Shown here in pieces: positions 17,467 to 25,435 of a stretch of 64,000 bases of DNA. Below the pieces are notes generated by a model. It made no database searches and was not told the origin of the DNA. It worked only from the letters and a program-made list of their open reading frames with translations. This stretch comes from Mycetocola lacteus (GTDB lineage: Bacteria > Actinomycetota > Actinomycetes > Actinomycetales > Microbacteriaceae): contig NZ_RCUY01000002.1 in the NCBI RefSeq assembly GCF_003667575.1, forward strand, positions 186,001 to 250,000. The letters run 5' to 3'. The position numbers and the translations under genes are program-made. The number at the start of each line of letters is the position of its first letter. Positions within the stretch are counted from its first letter, which is position 1.

Positions 17467-18384
17467 CTACTCAAAAGGCGACGGGTCGCCGCGCTTTTCG
17501 GCCGCCTCATCCACTTCCTTCTCCCAGGCGTCGCGGGTCAGGCGGTACCAGAGGAACACGGCGAATCCGGCGAAGACCGCCCACTCGATCGCGTAGAAGA
17601 TGTTGAGCCAGTTGAGCTCGAATTCGATCTCGGGTTTGGGGGCGTCGATCTTGGTCAGCCCATCCGGCGTATCGAAGGAGAGGAAGTAGGGCAGGTAGAC
17701 GTCTCCGGCGGGGCCGGCCCACACGTTGATCAGCGAGGCCACCGACATCTCCGTGAGCAGGAACGCGTCAGGGGTCTTGGCGTCGGGAACCAGCGGCCCC
17801 TGCGAGGGAACCAGGCGACCGGTCAGATCGAGCTGGCTGGAGGGGGCGGCATTGAGCCGCTTGGCGACGGTGTTGGCCTCGTCCTGAGACTTGGCCCAGC
17901 CCAGCGCCACCGCGAGGGAGGCGGGCTTCTCGCCGGCAACGACCAGGTGACCGGTGACCCAGTACCCCTTGGTGTCACCGTTGAGACGACCGCCCAGAAC
18001 CACAAAGTCACCGGGAACAAACGCCCCCGTAACCGACACCTGCTGACCCACGAGCACGTCGTGGATCGGCTCGGACGGGCCGATGACCTGGGTCAGCGGC
18101 ACCATGTGTTCGGTGGGCCCTGCCTGGCTGGGGTCCACCGCCACCGCGCGGGCAAGCTGCCACTGTCCCAGCGCGGCAAAGGCTGCGGCGATGGCCAGAG
18201 CCAGAATCAGCACGCCGATCCAGCGCGGACGGCGCATGACCTGGCCGAGCTTGGGATCCCCCGGAGCCAGAATCACATCGCGCAGCTTCTTGCGCTTCGT
18301 GGGTGCCTCGTCCTCCGTCATCACCACCGTGGATGTGGGTGCCGAAGCGGCACTCTCGGTGGGGTCCTGAAGCGGGGAAGTCAT
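17467..18384 (-). CDS. SURF1 family protein (cytochrome oxidase biogenesis)
   Basis: SURF1-type protein expected to help assemble the haem-copper oxidase of the respiratory chain. After a basic segment (PTKRKKLRD), a first helix lies near residues 55-75 (RWIGVLILALAIAAAFAALGQWQLARA). An extracytoplasmic domain with VSVTGAF and GYWVTGHLV follows, then a second helix NIFYAIEWAVFAGFAVFLWYRL, the two-helix plan of the family. I use the ATG at 18384; an in-frame GTG at 18468 would add 28 residues, and neither has a strong Shine-Dalgarno. Upstream of DUF3817 and guaA in the same direction. Confidence 0.87.
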   Translation of the reverse strand: MTSPLQDPTESAASAPTSTVVMTEDEAPTKRKKLRDVILAPGDPKLGQVMRRPRWIGVLILALAIAAAFAALGQWQLARAVAVDPSQAGPTEHMVPLTQVIGPSEPIHDVLVGQQVSVTGAFVPGDFVVLGGRLNGDTKGYWVTGHLVVAGEKPASLAVALGWAKSQDEANTVAKRLNAAPSSQLDLTGRLVPSQGPLVPDAKTPDAFLLTEMSVASLINVWAGPAGDVYLPYFLSFDTPDGLTKIDAPKPEIEFELNWLNIFYAIEWAVFAGFAVFLWYRLTRDAWEKEVDEAAEKRGDPSPFE

Positions 18385-18516
18385 CGGGGCTGCGGTCTTT
18401 CTTCCGGATTGCGCGGATGGGACACGCACGCTGTGCTTCGAGGGCCCGGAGGCATCGAAACGGCGCACTCCCTCAATTCTCGGTTACCCAGCCGGAAACG
18501 GGAAATCGGATCGAGA

Positions 18517-19602
18517 TCAGGGGCGCGGGCGTGCGGTGGACTCGCGCACGATCAGCTCGACCGGGAGCTCGCGGGCCAGCGCGGGCCCGGCAGTTGGCGA
18601 AGTCGCTGCGGGGGCCACGCCATTTTCGAGCCGAGCACTCGCGGTATCGGGAGCGGGGTCCTCGACCAGACCGGCCAGGCGGTCGATCAGCAGCTGCGCC
18701 ACGTGGCGCCCCTGCTCGGCCGGGTACTGGGCGACCGTGGTTAGCCCAAAGAACTCCCCGTCGGGAATACCGTCGAGGCCGGTCACCGAGAGATCGGAGG
18801 GGATGTTCAGTCCCAGCTCGCGGGCGGCGAGTATCGCGCCAATCGCCATCACATCCGATGCCGCGACGATTGCCGTGGGCCGGTTACGAGGTGCACCGAG
18901 CAGCTGCTTGGCCGCGTCGTTTCCGCCGCGCAGGGTGAAGTCGGCACCGCGTTCGATCTTGGGATCGATTTCGATACCCGCCTCGGTCAGCGCGTCCCGA
19001 TAGCCGAGCTGACGCATCGTGGGCAGGTGGAAGTCGAGGTCGAAGTCCGCCGAACCACCGATGTATCCGATGCGCTCATGCCCCAGACTGATCAGGTGTT
19101 CGGTGGCCAAACGCACGGCCGCACGGTCGTCGATGCCCAGTGCGGGTACCCCCGGCAGCGGACCACCGAGGCCCACCACGGGCTTGCGCAGCGAGTGCAG
19201 GCGTCCGGCCTCCTCGGGGGTGAGTTCCAGACCGATGGCCAGCACCGCGTCGACCCGCTGACGCAGCAGGAGATCGTCAAACACCCGGGCGCGGGCATCC
19301 GCTCCGCCGGAGAGGTTGTACAGGGTCAGGTCGTAGCCGTGCTCCTGAAGCGCCGACTGCGCCCCCTCAACCACGGCCGCGAAGAACCAGTGGCTGAGGA
19401 AGGGCACCACGACCCCGACGTTCCGGGTGCGTCCGGAGGCGAGGGCCGAGGCCCCGGCCGAAACCACGTAACCGAGCTCGCGCGCGGCCTCGTGGACCCG
19501 AGCGCGGGTGCCCTCGGCCACATACCCACGTCCGCTCAGGGCACGTGAGACGGTGGCGGTGGACACCCGAGCACGCTCGGCGACCTCGTCAATACCAACC
19601 AT
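18517..19602 (-). CDS. LacI-family transcriptional regulator of the alpha-glucoside genes
   Basis: DNA-binding repressor. The LacI helix-turn-helix occupies residues 2-25 (GIDEVAERARVSTATVSRALSG) with the hinge helix ASALASGRTRNVGVVVP, then a periplasmic-binding-protein-like sensor domain (GIDDRAAVRLATEHLISLGHERIGYIGG). The ATG at 19602 follows AAAGGA at the right distance; an upstream in-frame start at 19635 is less likely. It is the last gene of the malE-malF-malG direction, with about 105 bases between malG and itself. The two GCAAGCGTTT-type sites between malE and the glucosidase (23544, 23641) fit a LacI-type operator and are its likely targets (inference). Confidence 0.9.
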   Translation of the reverse strand: MVGIDEVAERARVSTATVSRALSGRGYVAEGTRARVHEAARELGYVVSAGASALASGRTRNVGVVVPFLSHWFFAAVVEGAQSALQEHGYDLTLYNLSGGADARARVFDDLLLRQRVDAVLAIGLELTPEEAGRLHSLRKPVVGLGGPLPGVPALGIDDRAAVRLATEHLISLGHERIGYIGGSADFDLDFHLPTMRQLGYRDALTEAGIEIDPKIERGADFTLRGGNDAAKQLLGAPRNRPTAIVAASDVMAIGAILAARELGLNIPSDLSVTGLDGIPDGEFFGLTTVAQYPAEQGRHVAQLLIDRLAGLVEDPAPDTASARLENGVAPAATSPTAGPALARELPVELIVRESTARPRP

Positions 19603-19708
19603 CCCGGTCCTTTCTAGGCGCGGCGGGGTGTTCAAATGAAGTTGTTCCAGTGTAGCGATCCCCTGTTGGCGCGCGCCGAAAGGCCGCGGGATGGTGTGGT
19701 GGTGTGTC

Positions 19709-20623
19709 CTACTTCACCGCGCCGGCGGTCAGTCCGCCGACGATGTACTTCTGCAGGAAGAGGAACAGCGCCATCACCGGGAGGGCCGCGAGCACGGCAC
19801 CGGCGGCGAACACGCTCCAGTTCGAGGAGAACTCCTGCGAGACAAACTGGTACAGGCCCACGGCGAGGGTCTGCTTCTCCGGGCTCACCAGCACAACGCT
19901 GGCGATCACGAAGTCGTTGGTCGTGGCGATGAAGGCCAGCAGACCCACAACCGCGAGGATCGGGGCGACGAGGCGCAGGATGATGGTGAAGAAGATGCGG
20001 GCGTGGCTCGCACCATCCAGCTTGGCCGCCTCATCGATCGCCGCCGGAACGGTGTTGAAGAACCCGTACATCAGGTAGGTGTTCACACCCAGCGCGCCGC
20101 CGAGGTACACCATGATCAGGGCGACCTGGTTGTCGAGGCCGAGCGCCGGGAAGATGTCTCCGATCCCGGTGAGCAGCAGGAAGATCGCCACCACGGCGAG
20201 CAGCTGCGGGAAGATCTGCACCACCAGCAGGGTCAGCAGGCCCACGCGGCGGCCGGCAAAACGCATCCGGCTGAAGCAGTAGGCGGCCAAAGCTCCCAGG
20301 AACACGGTACCGGCGGCGGTGATCAGGCCGATAAACAGCGTGTTTCCAAACCAGGCGGCGTAGGGCTGCTGGGGCGAGTTGAACAGCTTGGTATAGCTGT
20401 CGAATCCAATGGTCGAGAACAGACCGTTGGAGCTCAGCAGGGTACCGCCGGGGTTGAGCGACGCGGAGAGCACATACAGCAGCGGGAAGACCGAGAACAC
20501 GATCATGATCCAGCCGACCAGGTGACGCCAGCCGGTGGCCAGGAACCAGCGCCGCGCCTTGAAACCGCGGCGGTCCCGGGCTCGGGTGGAGGGAGTGGAC
20601 GGGGTGAGGGTGGGTGCGCTCAT
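19709..20623 (-). CDS. malG: maltose/alpha-glucoside ABC transporter permease MalG
   Basis: Inner-membrane permease of a carbohydrate ABC importer (CUT1 family). A basic N-terminus precedes six predicted helices, and the EAA loop that docks the ATPase is EAAKLDGASHARIFFTIILRL. The C-terminus YIVGGLTAGAVK is typical of MalG. Its ATG overlaps the malF stop by one base (TAATG). No ATPase gene lies nearby; actinobacteria commonly share one MsiK-type ATPase among such importers. Confidence 0.93.
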   Translation of the reverse strand: MSAPTLTPSTPSTRARDRRGFKARRWFLATGWRHLVGWIMIVFSVFPLLYVLSASLNPGGTLLSSNGLFSTIGFDSYTKLFNSPQQPYAAWFGNTLFIGLITAAGTVFLGALAAYCFSRMRFAGRRVGLLTLLVVQIFPQLLAVVAIFLLLTGIGDIFPALGLDNQVALIMVYLGGALGVNTYLMYGFFNTVPAAIDEAAKLDGASHARIFFTIILRLVAPILAVVGLLAFIATTNDFVIASVVLVSPEKQTLAVGLYQFVSQEFSSNWSVFAAGAVLAALPVMALFLFLQKYIVGGLTAGAVK

Positions 20624-22227
20624 TAGTTCAGCTCCTCCAGGGCCTTGGTTTGACGGAAGCTCACGATCGCGATGATCGCGACCACGATAAAGATCAGGAT
20701 CGAGAAGGCGCTGGCCAGACCGTAGTCACGGTCGGCTCCGACAAACGCGACCTTGTAGACCATCGAGATCAGGATGTCGGTGCCACCCACGTTGATCGAC
20801 GCGGACGCATCACGCGGGCCTCCCCCGGTGAGCATGTACACCAGGTTGAAGTTGTTGAAGTTGAAGGCAAACGAGGAGATCAGCAGCGGGGCCACCGACA
20901 CCAGCAGCAGCGGAAGCTTGATCTTCTTGAAGATCTGGAACGGGTTGGCACCGTCCATCTTGGCGGCTTCCTGCACGTCGTCGGGGATGGATTGCAGCGC
21001 TCCCATACACACCAGGAACATGTAGGGGAAGCCCAGCCAGAGGTTCACAAACAGGATGCTGATCTTACCCAGGAGCGCATCCGTGAGCCACGGAATATGC
21101 GCCCCGCCAAAGAGTTCCAGGTTGATAAATCCGAAGTCGCGGTTCAGCAGTCCCGCCCACACCAGCGCGCCCAGGAACGAGGGGAACGCGTAGGGCAGGA
21201 TGATCAGCACACGGTAGAACGCGCGCCCCTTCATCCGCATGTCGTTGAAGACGATGGCGAGGAACAGGCCGAGTGCGAACGTGGTGAGCACCGAGAGCAG
21301 CGCGAAGACGAAGGTCCAGATGGTCACGCCGATCAGCGGACCCCGGATGCCGTCATCGGTGATGGCCTTGACGTAGTTGTCAAAGCCCACGCCGATCGAC
21401 CAGCCGGGCTTGAGCTGCTTGCCCGCCGGATCGGCGAAGGCACCCACCCCGGTGTCCGAGTAGACGGTACCGGTCTTGGTGTCGGTCATCGTGTCGGCGT
21501 GCGCGTCATAGCGCAGGCTGGAGAGGTAGAGGAAGGCGCTGGAGCCATCCGGGGTGCGCAGGGCACCGTCGTTGGGATCGCTGGACACCGGAACCTGCAG
21601 GTCCACGATGGCCTTTTGGTTGTCCACGATGTCGGTAAAGTTCAGGGCCTCCTTGCCGGGCAGGCCGGTGGCCTTGTCGCCGGTCATGGTGGCGTTGGTT
21701 ACCCGCTCGAGCGGGTGCTCGGCGGTACCGTACGACACCTCACCCTTCGGGTCGGTGACCAGGAAGCCGAAGTCTCCCCCGTCGCGCACCACGGTCAGCG
21801 CGTAGGTGGCCGAGTCCGGCACCCGCTCCTGCGCCGACTGCATTAGCGCGGTGACCGCGTCCTCCTTGGTCGAGTTGTGGCCCGAACCGTAGTTGGTGAA
21901 CGAGATGTAACCGGTGTAGCCGATCACAAATACCTGGAACACCAGGAGGAAGATCAGGCCGGGGGTGAGGTACTTCATCGCCAGCGTGCGCTTGGAGAAG
22001 TAGATGTAGTTGATGGCGATCAGCGCCGCTGCCACGATCGCAAACACGATCCAGTTGTGCTGGGTGGCCAGCATGAACAGCGCAAAGATGCCGAGGGCAT
22101 CCACCAGGCCGAGAAGGACGATCTTTACCAGAATCGCCCCGAGCGATCCCCCGGCCATGTTGGCCAGCCGCGCGGCACCGCGCGAGCGGCGCGCTCGGGT
22201 CTGGGGTGAGGGGGTACGTGAACTCAT
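20623..22227 (-). CDS. malF: maltose/alpha-glucoside ABC transporter permease MalF
   Basis: Larger permease of the same CUT1 importer. The 534-residue chain has early helices (residues ~30-120), then an extracytoplasmic loop of about 150 residues (roughly 130-280) equivalent to the MalF P2 loop that contacts the binding protein. The conserved core follows with EAA loop EAAKMDGANPFQIFKKIKLPLLL. It starts 34 bases after malE and overlaps malG by one base. Presence of the P2-like loop supports a maltose/maltodextrin-type substrate. Confidence 0.93.
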   Translation of the reverse strand: MSSRTPSPQTRARRSRGAARLANMAGGSLGAILVKIVLLGLVDALGIFALFMLATQHNWIVFAIVAAALIAINYIYFSKRTLAMKYLTPGLIFLLVFQVFVIGYTGYISFTNYGSGHNSTKEDAVTALMQSAQERVPDSATYALTVVRDGGDFGFLVTDPKGEVSYGTAEHPLERVTNATMTGDKATGLPGKEALNFTDIVDNQKAIVDLQVPVSSDPNDGALRTPDGSSAFLYLSSLRYDAHADTMTDTKTGTVYSDTGVGAFADPAGKQLKPGWSIGVGFDNYVKAITDDGIRGPLIGVTIWTFVFALLSVLTTFALGLFLAIVFNDMRMKGRAFYRVLIILPYAFPSFLGALVWAGLLNRDFGFINLELFGGAHIPWLTDALLGKISILFVNLWLGFPYMFLVCMGALQSIPDDVQEAAKMDGANPFQIFKKIKLPLLLVSVAPLLISSFAFNFNNFNLVYMLTGGGPRDASASINVGGTDILISMVYKVAFVGADRDYGLASAFSILIFIVVAIIAIVSFRQTKALEELN

Positions 22228-22261
22228 TGTTTTCCTGTTTCTCGGCCCGGTGGATCCCGGA

Positions 22262-23491
22262 CTAACCCTTGATTGCGGCGGCGATATCCGCGGTCATCTT
22301 GGTCCACAGCGTGGACGGGTCGCCCTCGCCGGAGATGATGGCGGCCTCGGTCACACCCCAGAACTGCCAGACCTTGCCCATGGCGGGTACCGAGGGCATC
22401 GGGACACCGTTGCGGCCCACGTCACCAAACGCCTTGACGATCGGGTTCGAGGAGGCGGCGTCGAAGGAGGCCTTGAGTGCCGGGGCACGTCCACCCTTTT
22501 CAAACAGCGCGGTCTGGACCTTCTGTGTGGCCAGGTAGTTGGTGAGGAACTCGTTGGCCGCCAGCGGGTTGGCGGTCTTGGAGGAGATGAAGAAGCCCTG
22601 CACACCCACGAACGGCTGCGCGGGAGCGCCACCGGCGGAGGGGATCGGGTCCACTGCCAGCTTGATGCCGGCCTTCTCGGCGTCGGGAACGTTCCACGGT
22701 CCGGTGATCATGAACGGCGACTGCCCGGAGTTGAACTTCTCCTTGGCGATATCGGCGGTGATCGAAATGTTGAGGTTTCCGGCCTTGCCCTGCTCGGCCA
22801 GCCAGTTGGCGTACTTGGTTCCACCCTCGTTGCCGATGGTCAGGTCGTCGGCGTTGTAGGAGCCGTCGGCGTTGCGGCCGAAGACCGGGTTGTCGAACGA
22901 GCTCTGGAACGGGTACAGGTGGTACGGGTCGGCCTGCGGGCCGAGCTGCACGAGGAACGGGTTGGCGCTTCCGGCGGCCTTACCCATCGCAACCATCTCG
23001 TCGTAAGTGGTCGGCGCGGTGGGGGCCAGGGCGGTGTTACGCAGCAGCGCGATGTTCTCGATCGAGTAGGGAACCGCGTAGGTCTTGCCCTGGTAGGTGA
23101 TCGCGTCGGTGGCGATCTTCTCGAAGCCGGCGGCCTTGTCGCCGAGCTCCACGGGCTGGATGACGCCGTTCTGAACGAAGTTACCGATCCAGTCGTGGGC
23201 ACCGATGGTGATGTCGGGGCCCTTGCCGCTGGGAACCTGGGCGATGAACTGGTCGAGGATCGAACCGAAGTCCTTCTGCACGAGCTTCACGTGCACACCC
23301 GAGCTCTTCTCGAATTCGGCGGCGGCCTCCTTGAGGACCGGGGCACGGTCGGCGTCCACCCACACGGTCAGCGTGTTCTTGGACGAACCGGCGTCGGAGG
23401 ATTCGGTGGATGCCGAGCAGCCGCTCAGCCCGAGGGCCAGGGCGGTCAGGGCGGCCCCGGTAAGGAGGACGCGCTTCTTAGTCACCTTCAT
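22262..23491 (-). CDS. malE: maltose/alpha-glucoside-binding lipoprotein MalE
   Basis: Extracellular solute-binding protein of the CUT1 importer, anchored as a lipoprotein: MKVTKKRVLL then a hydrophobic core and lipobox LGLSGC (Cys25). The mature protein has the family-1 fold pattern (NTLTVWVDADRAPVLKEAAAEFEKSSGVHVKLVQKDFG, GPDITIGAHDWIGNFVQNGVIQP, YAVPYSIENIALLRN). Start ATG 23491 follows AAAGG. First gene of the malEFG-lacI unit, divergent from the glucosidase gene; the shared 190-base region contains two matching operators. Confidence 0.94.
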   Translation of the reverse strand: MKVTKKRVLLTGAALTALALGLSGCSASTESSDAGSSKNTLTVWVDADRAPVLKEAAAEFEKSSGVHVKLVQKDFGSILDQFIAQVPSGKGPDITIGAHDWIGNFVQNGVIQPVELGDKAAGFEKIATDAITYQGKTYAVPYSIENIALLRNTALAPTAPTTYDEMVAMGKAAGSANPFLVQLGPQADPYHLYPFQSSFDNPVFGRNADGSYNADDLTIGNEGGTKYANWLAEQGKAGNLNISITADIAKEKFNSGQSPFMITGPWNVPDAEKAGIKLAVDPIPSAGGAPAQPFVGVQGFFISSKTANPLAANEFLTNYLATQKVQTALFEKGGRAPALKASFDAASSNPIVKAFGDVGRNGVPMPSVPAMGKVWQFWGVTEAAIISGEGDPSTLWTKMTADIAAAIKG

Positions 23492-23543
23492 TGGTGTACC
23501 TTTCGTTCGTTGCGTGGAGCTACCGCGCTTCACCGCAAATAGT

Positions 23544-23557
23544 GCAAGCGTTTACAT
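23544..23557 (-). promoter_or_regulatory. putative LacI/MalR-type operator, malE side
   Basis: GCAAGCGTTTACAT, a near-match to the actinobacterial MalR/LacI-type pattern centred on GCAANCGTTT. It lies 53 bases upstream of the malE start and is repeated almost exactly at 23641-23654. Confidence 0.7.
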
Positions 23558-23640
23558 GTATATCCCAGATCGTGTCGCCACGCAAAGCCCATGATTCCTG
23601 GCGATATGTAAAGTACGCGACACGCCTTTCGCTGGTTTCA

Positions 23641-23677
23641 GCAAGCGTTTCCATATTTTGTCGAAGTGCCCTAGAGT
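23641..23677 (+). promoter_or_regulatory. putative alpha-glucosidase promoter with overlapping operator
   Basis: The operator copy GCAAGCGTTTCCAT (23641-23654) covers a -35-like TTTCCA (23648-23653). After 18 bases comes TAGAGT (23672-23677), only six bases before the ATG. Transcription would then begin at or next to the start codon, giving a leaderless message blocked by repressor bound at the operator. Confidence 0.65.
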
Positions 23678-23683
23678 AACGGC

Positions 23684-25366
23684 ATGACTCAGCCCACCGC
23701 CTTCTCTGCCGCAGGCGACACCACCGCTCCCGAGTGGTGGCGCAGCGCCGTTATTTACCAGATCTACCCGCGCTCCTTCGCCGATGCGAACGGCGACGGC
23801 GTCGGCGACCTCGCCGGAATCGCCTCCCGGATGGACGCCCTGGAGAACCTCGGCGTCGACGCCGTCTGGCTCTCCCCGTTCATGCGCAGCCCGCAGAAGG
23901 ACGCCGGCTATGACGTGACCGACTACATGTCCGTGGACCCGCTGTTTGGCACCATCGACGACTTCGATGCGATGCTTGCCAGCGCCCACCAGCGCGGCAT
24001 CAAGGTCATCGTGGACCTCGTTCCCAACCACTCCTCGGATACCCACGAGTGGTTCATCGAGGCCCTGGCTGCGGCCCCCGGCTCCCCCGAGCGCGGCCGC
24101 TACCTCTTCCGCGACGGCAAGGGTGAAAACGGCGAACTGCCCCCGAACAACTGGGAATCCGTGTTCGGCGGCCCCGCCTGGACCCGCACCACCAACCCCG
24201 ACGGCACCCCCGGCGAGTGGTTCCTGCACCTGTTTGACTCGACCCAGCCCGACTTCGACTGGACCAACCCCGAGGTGCGCGAGATGTTCCGCGGCGTGCT
24301 GCGGTTCTGGCTGGACCGCGGCGTCGACGGCTTCCGCGTGGACGTTGCCCACGGCATGATCAAGGCCGAGGGTCTGCCCGACTACACCCCGAACCCCGGC
24401 GGTGGATCGATGGGTGGCGACGACTTCGAGGTTCCCTACTGGGGACAGGAGGGCGTGCACGAAATCTACCGCGACTGGCACAAGGTGCTCGCCGAGTACG
24501 AGGGCGACCGCGTGCTGGCCGCCGAGGCGTGGATCAACCCGCTGAGCAAGATGGCCAAGTGGGTGCGCCCGGACGAAATGCACCAGGCGTTCAACTTCCC
24601 CTACCTGGAGACCGCCTGGGATGCCCAGGCCCTGCGCCCCGTCATCGACGAGTCGCTGGAAGCCTTCGGCGCCGTGGGTGCCCCGGCCACCTGGGTACTC
24701 TCGAACCACGACGTGGTGCGTCACGCCTCGCGTCTGGCGCTGACCGCCGAGAACCCGCAGGGTCACGGCATCGGCCCCAAGAGCCCCGGCCAGCCGATGC
24801 GCGAGGTCGGTCTGCAGCGCGCCCGCGCCGCGAGCGCCTTCATGCTCGCGCTGCCCGGTGGCGCGTACATGTATCAGGGTGAGGAGCTCGGCCTGCCCGA
24901 GGTCATTAACCTGCCCGATGAGGCCCGTCAGGACCCCACCTGGTTCCGCACCAACGGTGAGCGTTACGGCCGTGACGGCTGCCGCGTCCCGCTGCCCTGG
25001 GAGCCCGGCACCACCGCCTACGGCTTCAACACCACCGGCGAGGCCTGGCTGCCCCAGCCCGACGACTGGGACGACTACTCCCGCGCCGCCCAGCAGGGTG
25101 TAGCGGGCTCGACCCTGACCATGTACACCACCGCCCTGGAACTGCGTAAGCGTCTGGATCTGGGTCTGGGCTCGGTCACCTGGGTCGAGGACCTGCCCGA
25201 CACCGTGATCGGTTTCCGCAACGGTGACGTCATCGTGCTCGGCAACACCGCCACCACCGACTGGGAAATCCCGGCCGAGCTGGCGGAACTGCCCGTGCTG
25301 CTGGCCAGCACCACCATTGCCGGAAACATCCTGCCCGGTGACGCCACCATCTGGCTGCAGGCGTAA
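23684..25366 (+). CDS. alpha-glucosidase / oligo-1,6-glucosidase, GH13
   Basis: Cytoplasmic glycoside hydrolase family 13 enzyme that releases glucose from imported maltose-type or isomaltose-type sugars. It opens with WWRSAVIYQIYPRSFADANGDGVGDL. The catalytic residues are visible: nucleophile Asp220 in GFRVDVAHG, acid/base Glu281 in LAAEAW, and transition-state Asp343 in LSNHD. Region VDLVPNHSS is also conserved. No signal peptide. Length 560 aa is normal. It probably lacks a Shine-Dalgarno leader (see 23641-23677). It faces the malEFG operon and shares operators with it, so it should be induced by the same sugar. Confidence 0.95.
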   Translation: MTQPTAFSAAGDTTAPEWWRSAVIYQIYPRSFADANGDGVGDLAGIASRMDALENLGVDAVWLSPFMRSPQKDAGYDVTDYMSVDPLFGTIDDFDAMLASAHQRGIKVIVDLVPNHSSDTHEWFIEALAAAPGSPERGRYLFRDGKGENGELPPNNWESVFGGPAWTRTTNPDGTPGEWFLHLFDSTQPDFDWTNPEVREMFRGVLRFWLDRGVDGFRVDVAHGMIKAEGLPDYTPNPGGGSMGGDDFEVPYWGQEGVHEIYRDWHKVLAEYEGDRVLAAEAWINPLSKMAKWVRPDEMHQAFNFPYLETAWDAQALRPVIDESLEAFGAVGAPATWVLSNHDVVRHASRLALTAENPQGHGIGPKSPGQPMREVGLQRARAASAFMLALPGGAYMYQGEELGLPEVINLPDEARQDPTWFRTNGERYGRDGCRVPLPWEPGTTAYGFNTTGEAWLPQPDDWDDYSRAAQQGVAGSTLTMYTTALELRKRLDLGLGSVTWVEDLPDTVIGFRNGDVIVLGNTATTDWEIPAELAELPVLLASTTIAGNILPGDATIWLQA

Positions 25367-25381
25367 CACCCACGCATAACA

Positions 25382-25414
25382 CGGCGGCCCCGGATCGATG
25401 ATCCGGGGCCGCCG
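25382..25414 (+). terminator. bidirectional intrinsic terminator
   Basis: Perfect 14-bp inverted repeat (CGGCGGCCCCGGAT and complement) around a 5-base loop, between the convergent glucosidase and glpD genes. Confidence 0.87.
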
Positions 25415-25435
25415 CTGTTGTGATTCGGCTTGGGG

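Noticed and set aside
25361..25382. Third gene-end echo after the alpha-glucosidase (GCGTAACAC / GCATAACAC)
   Set aside because: Nine bases with one mismatch at 13-base spacing is too short to separate from chance.
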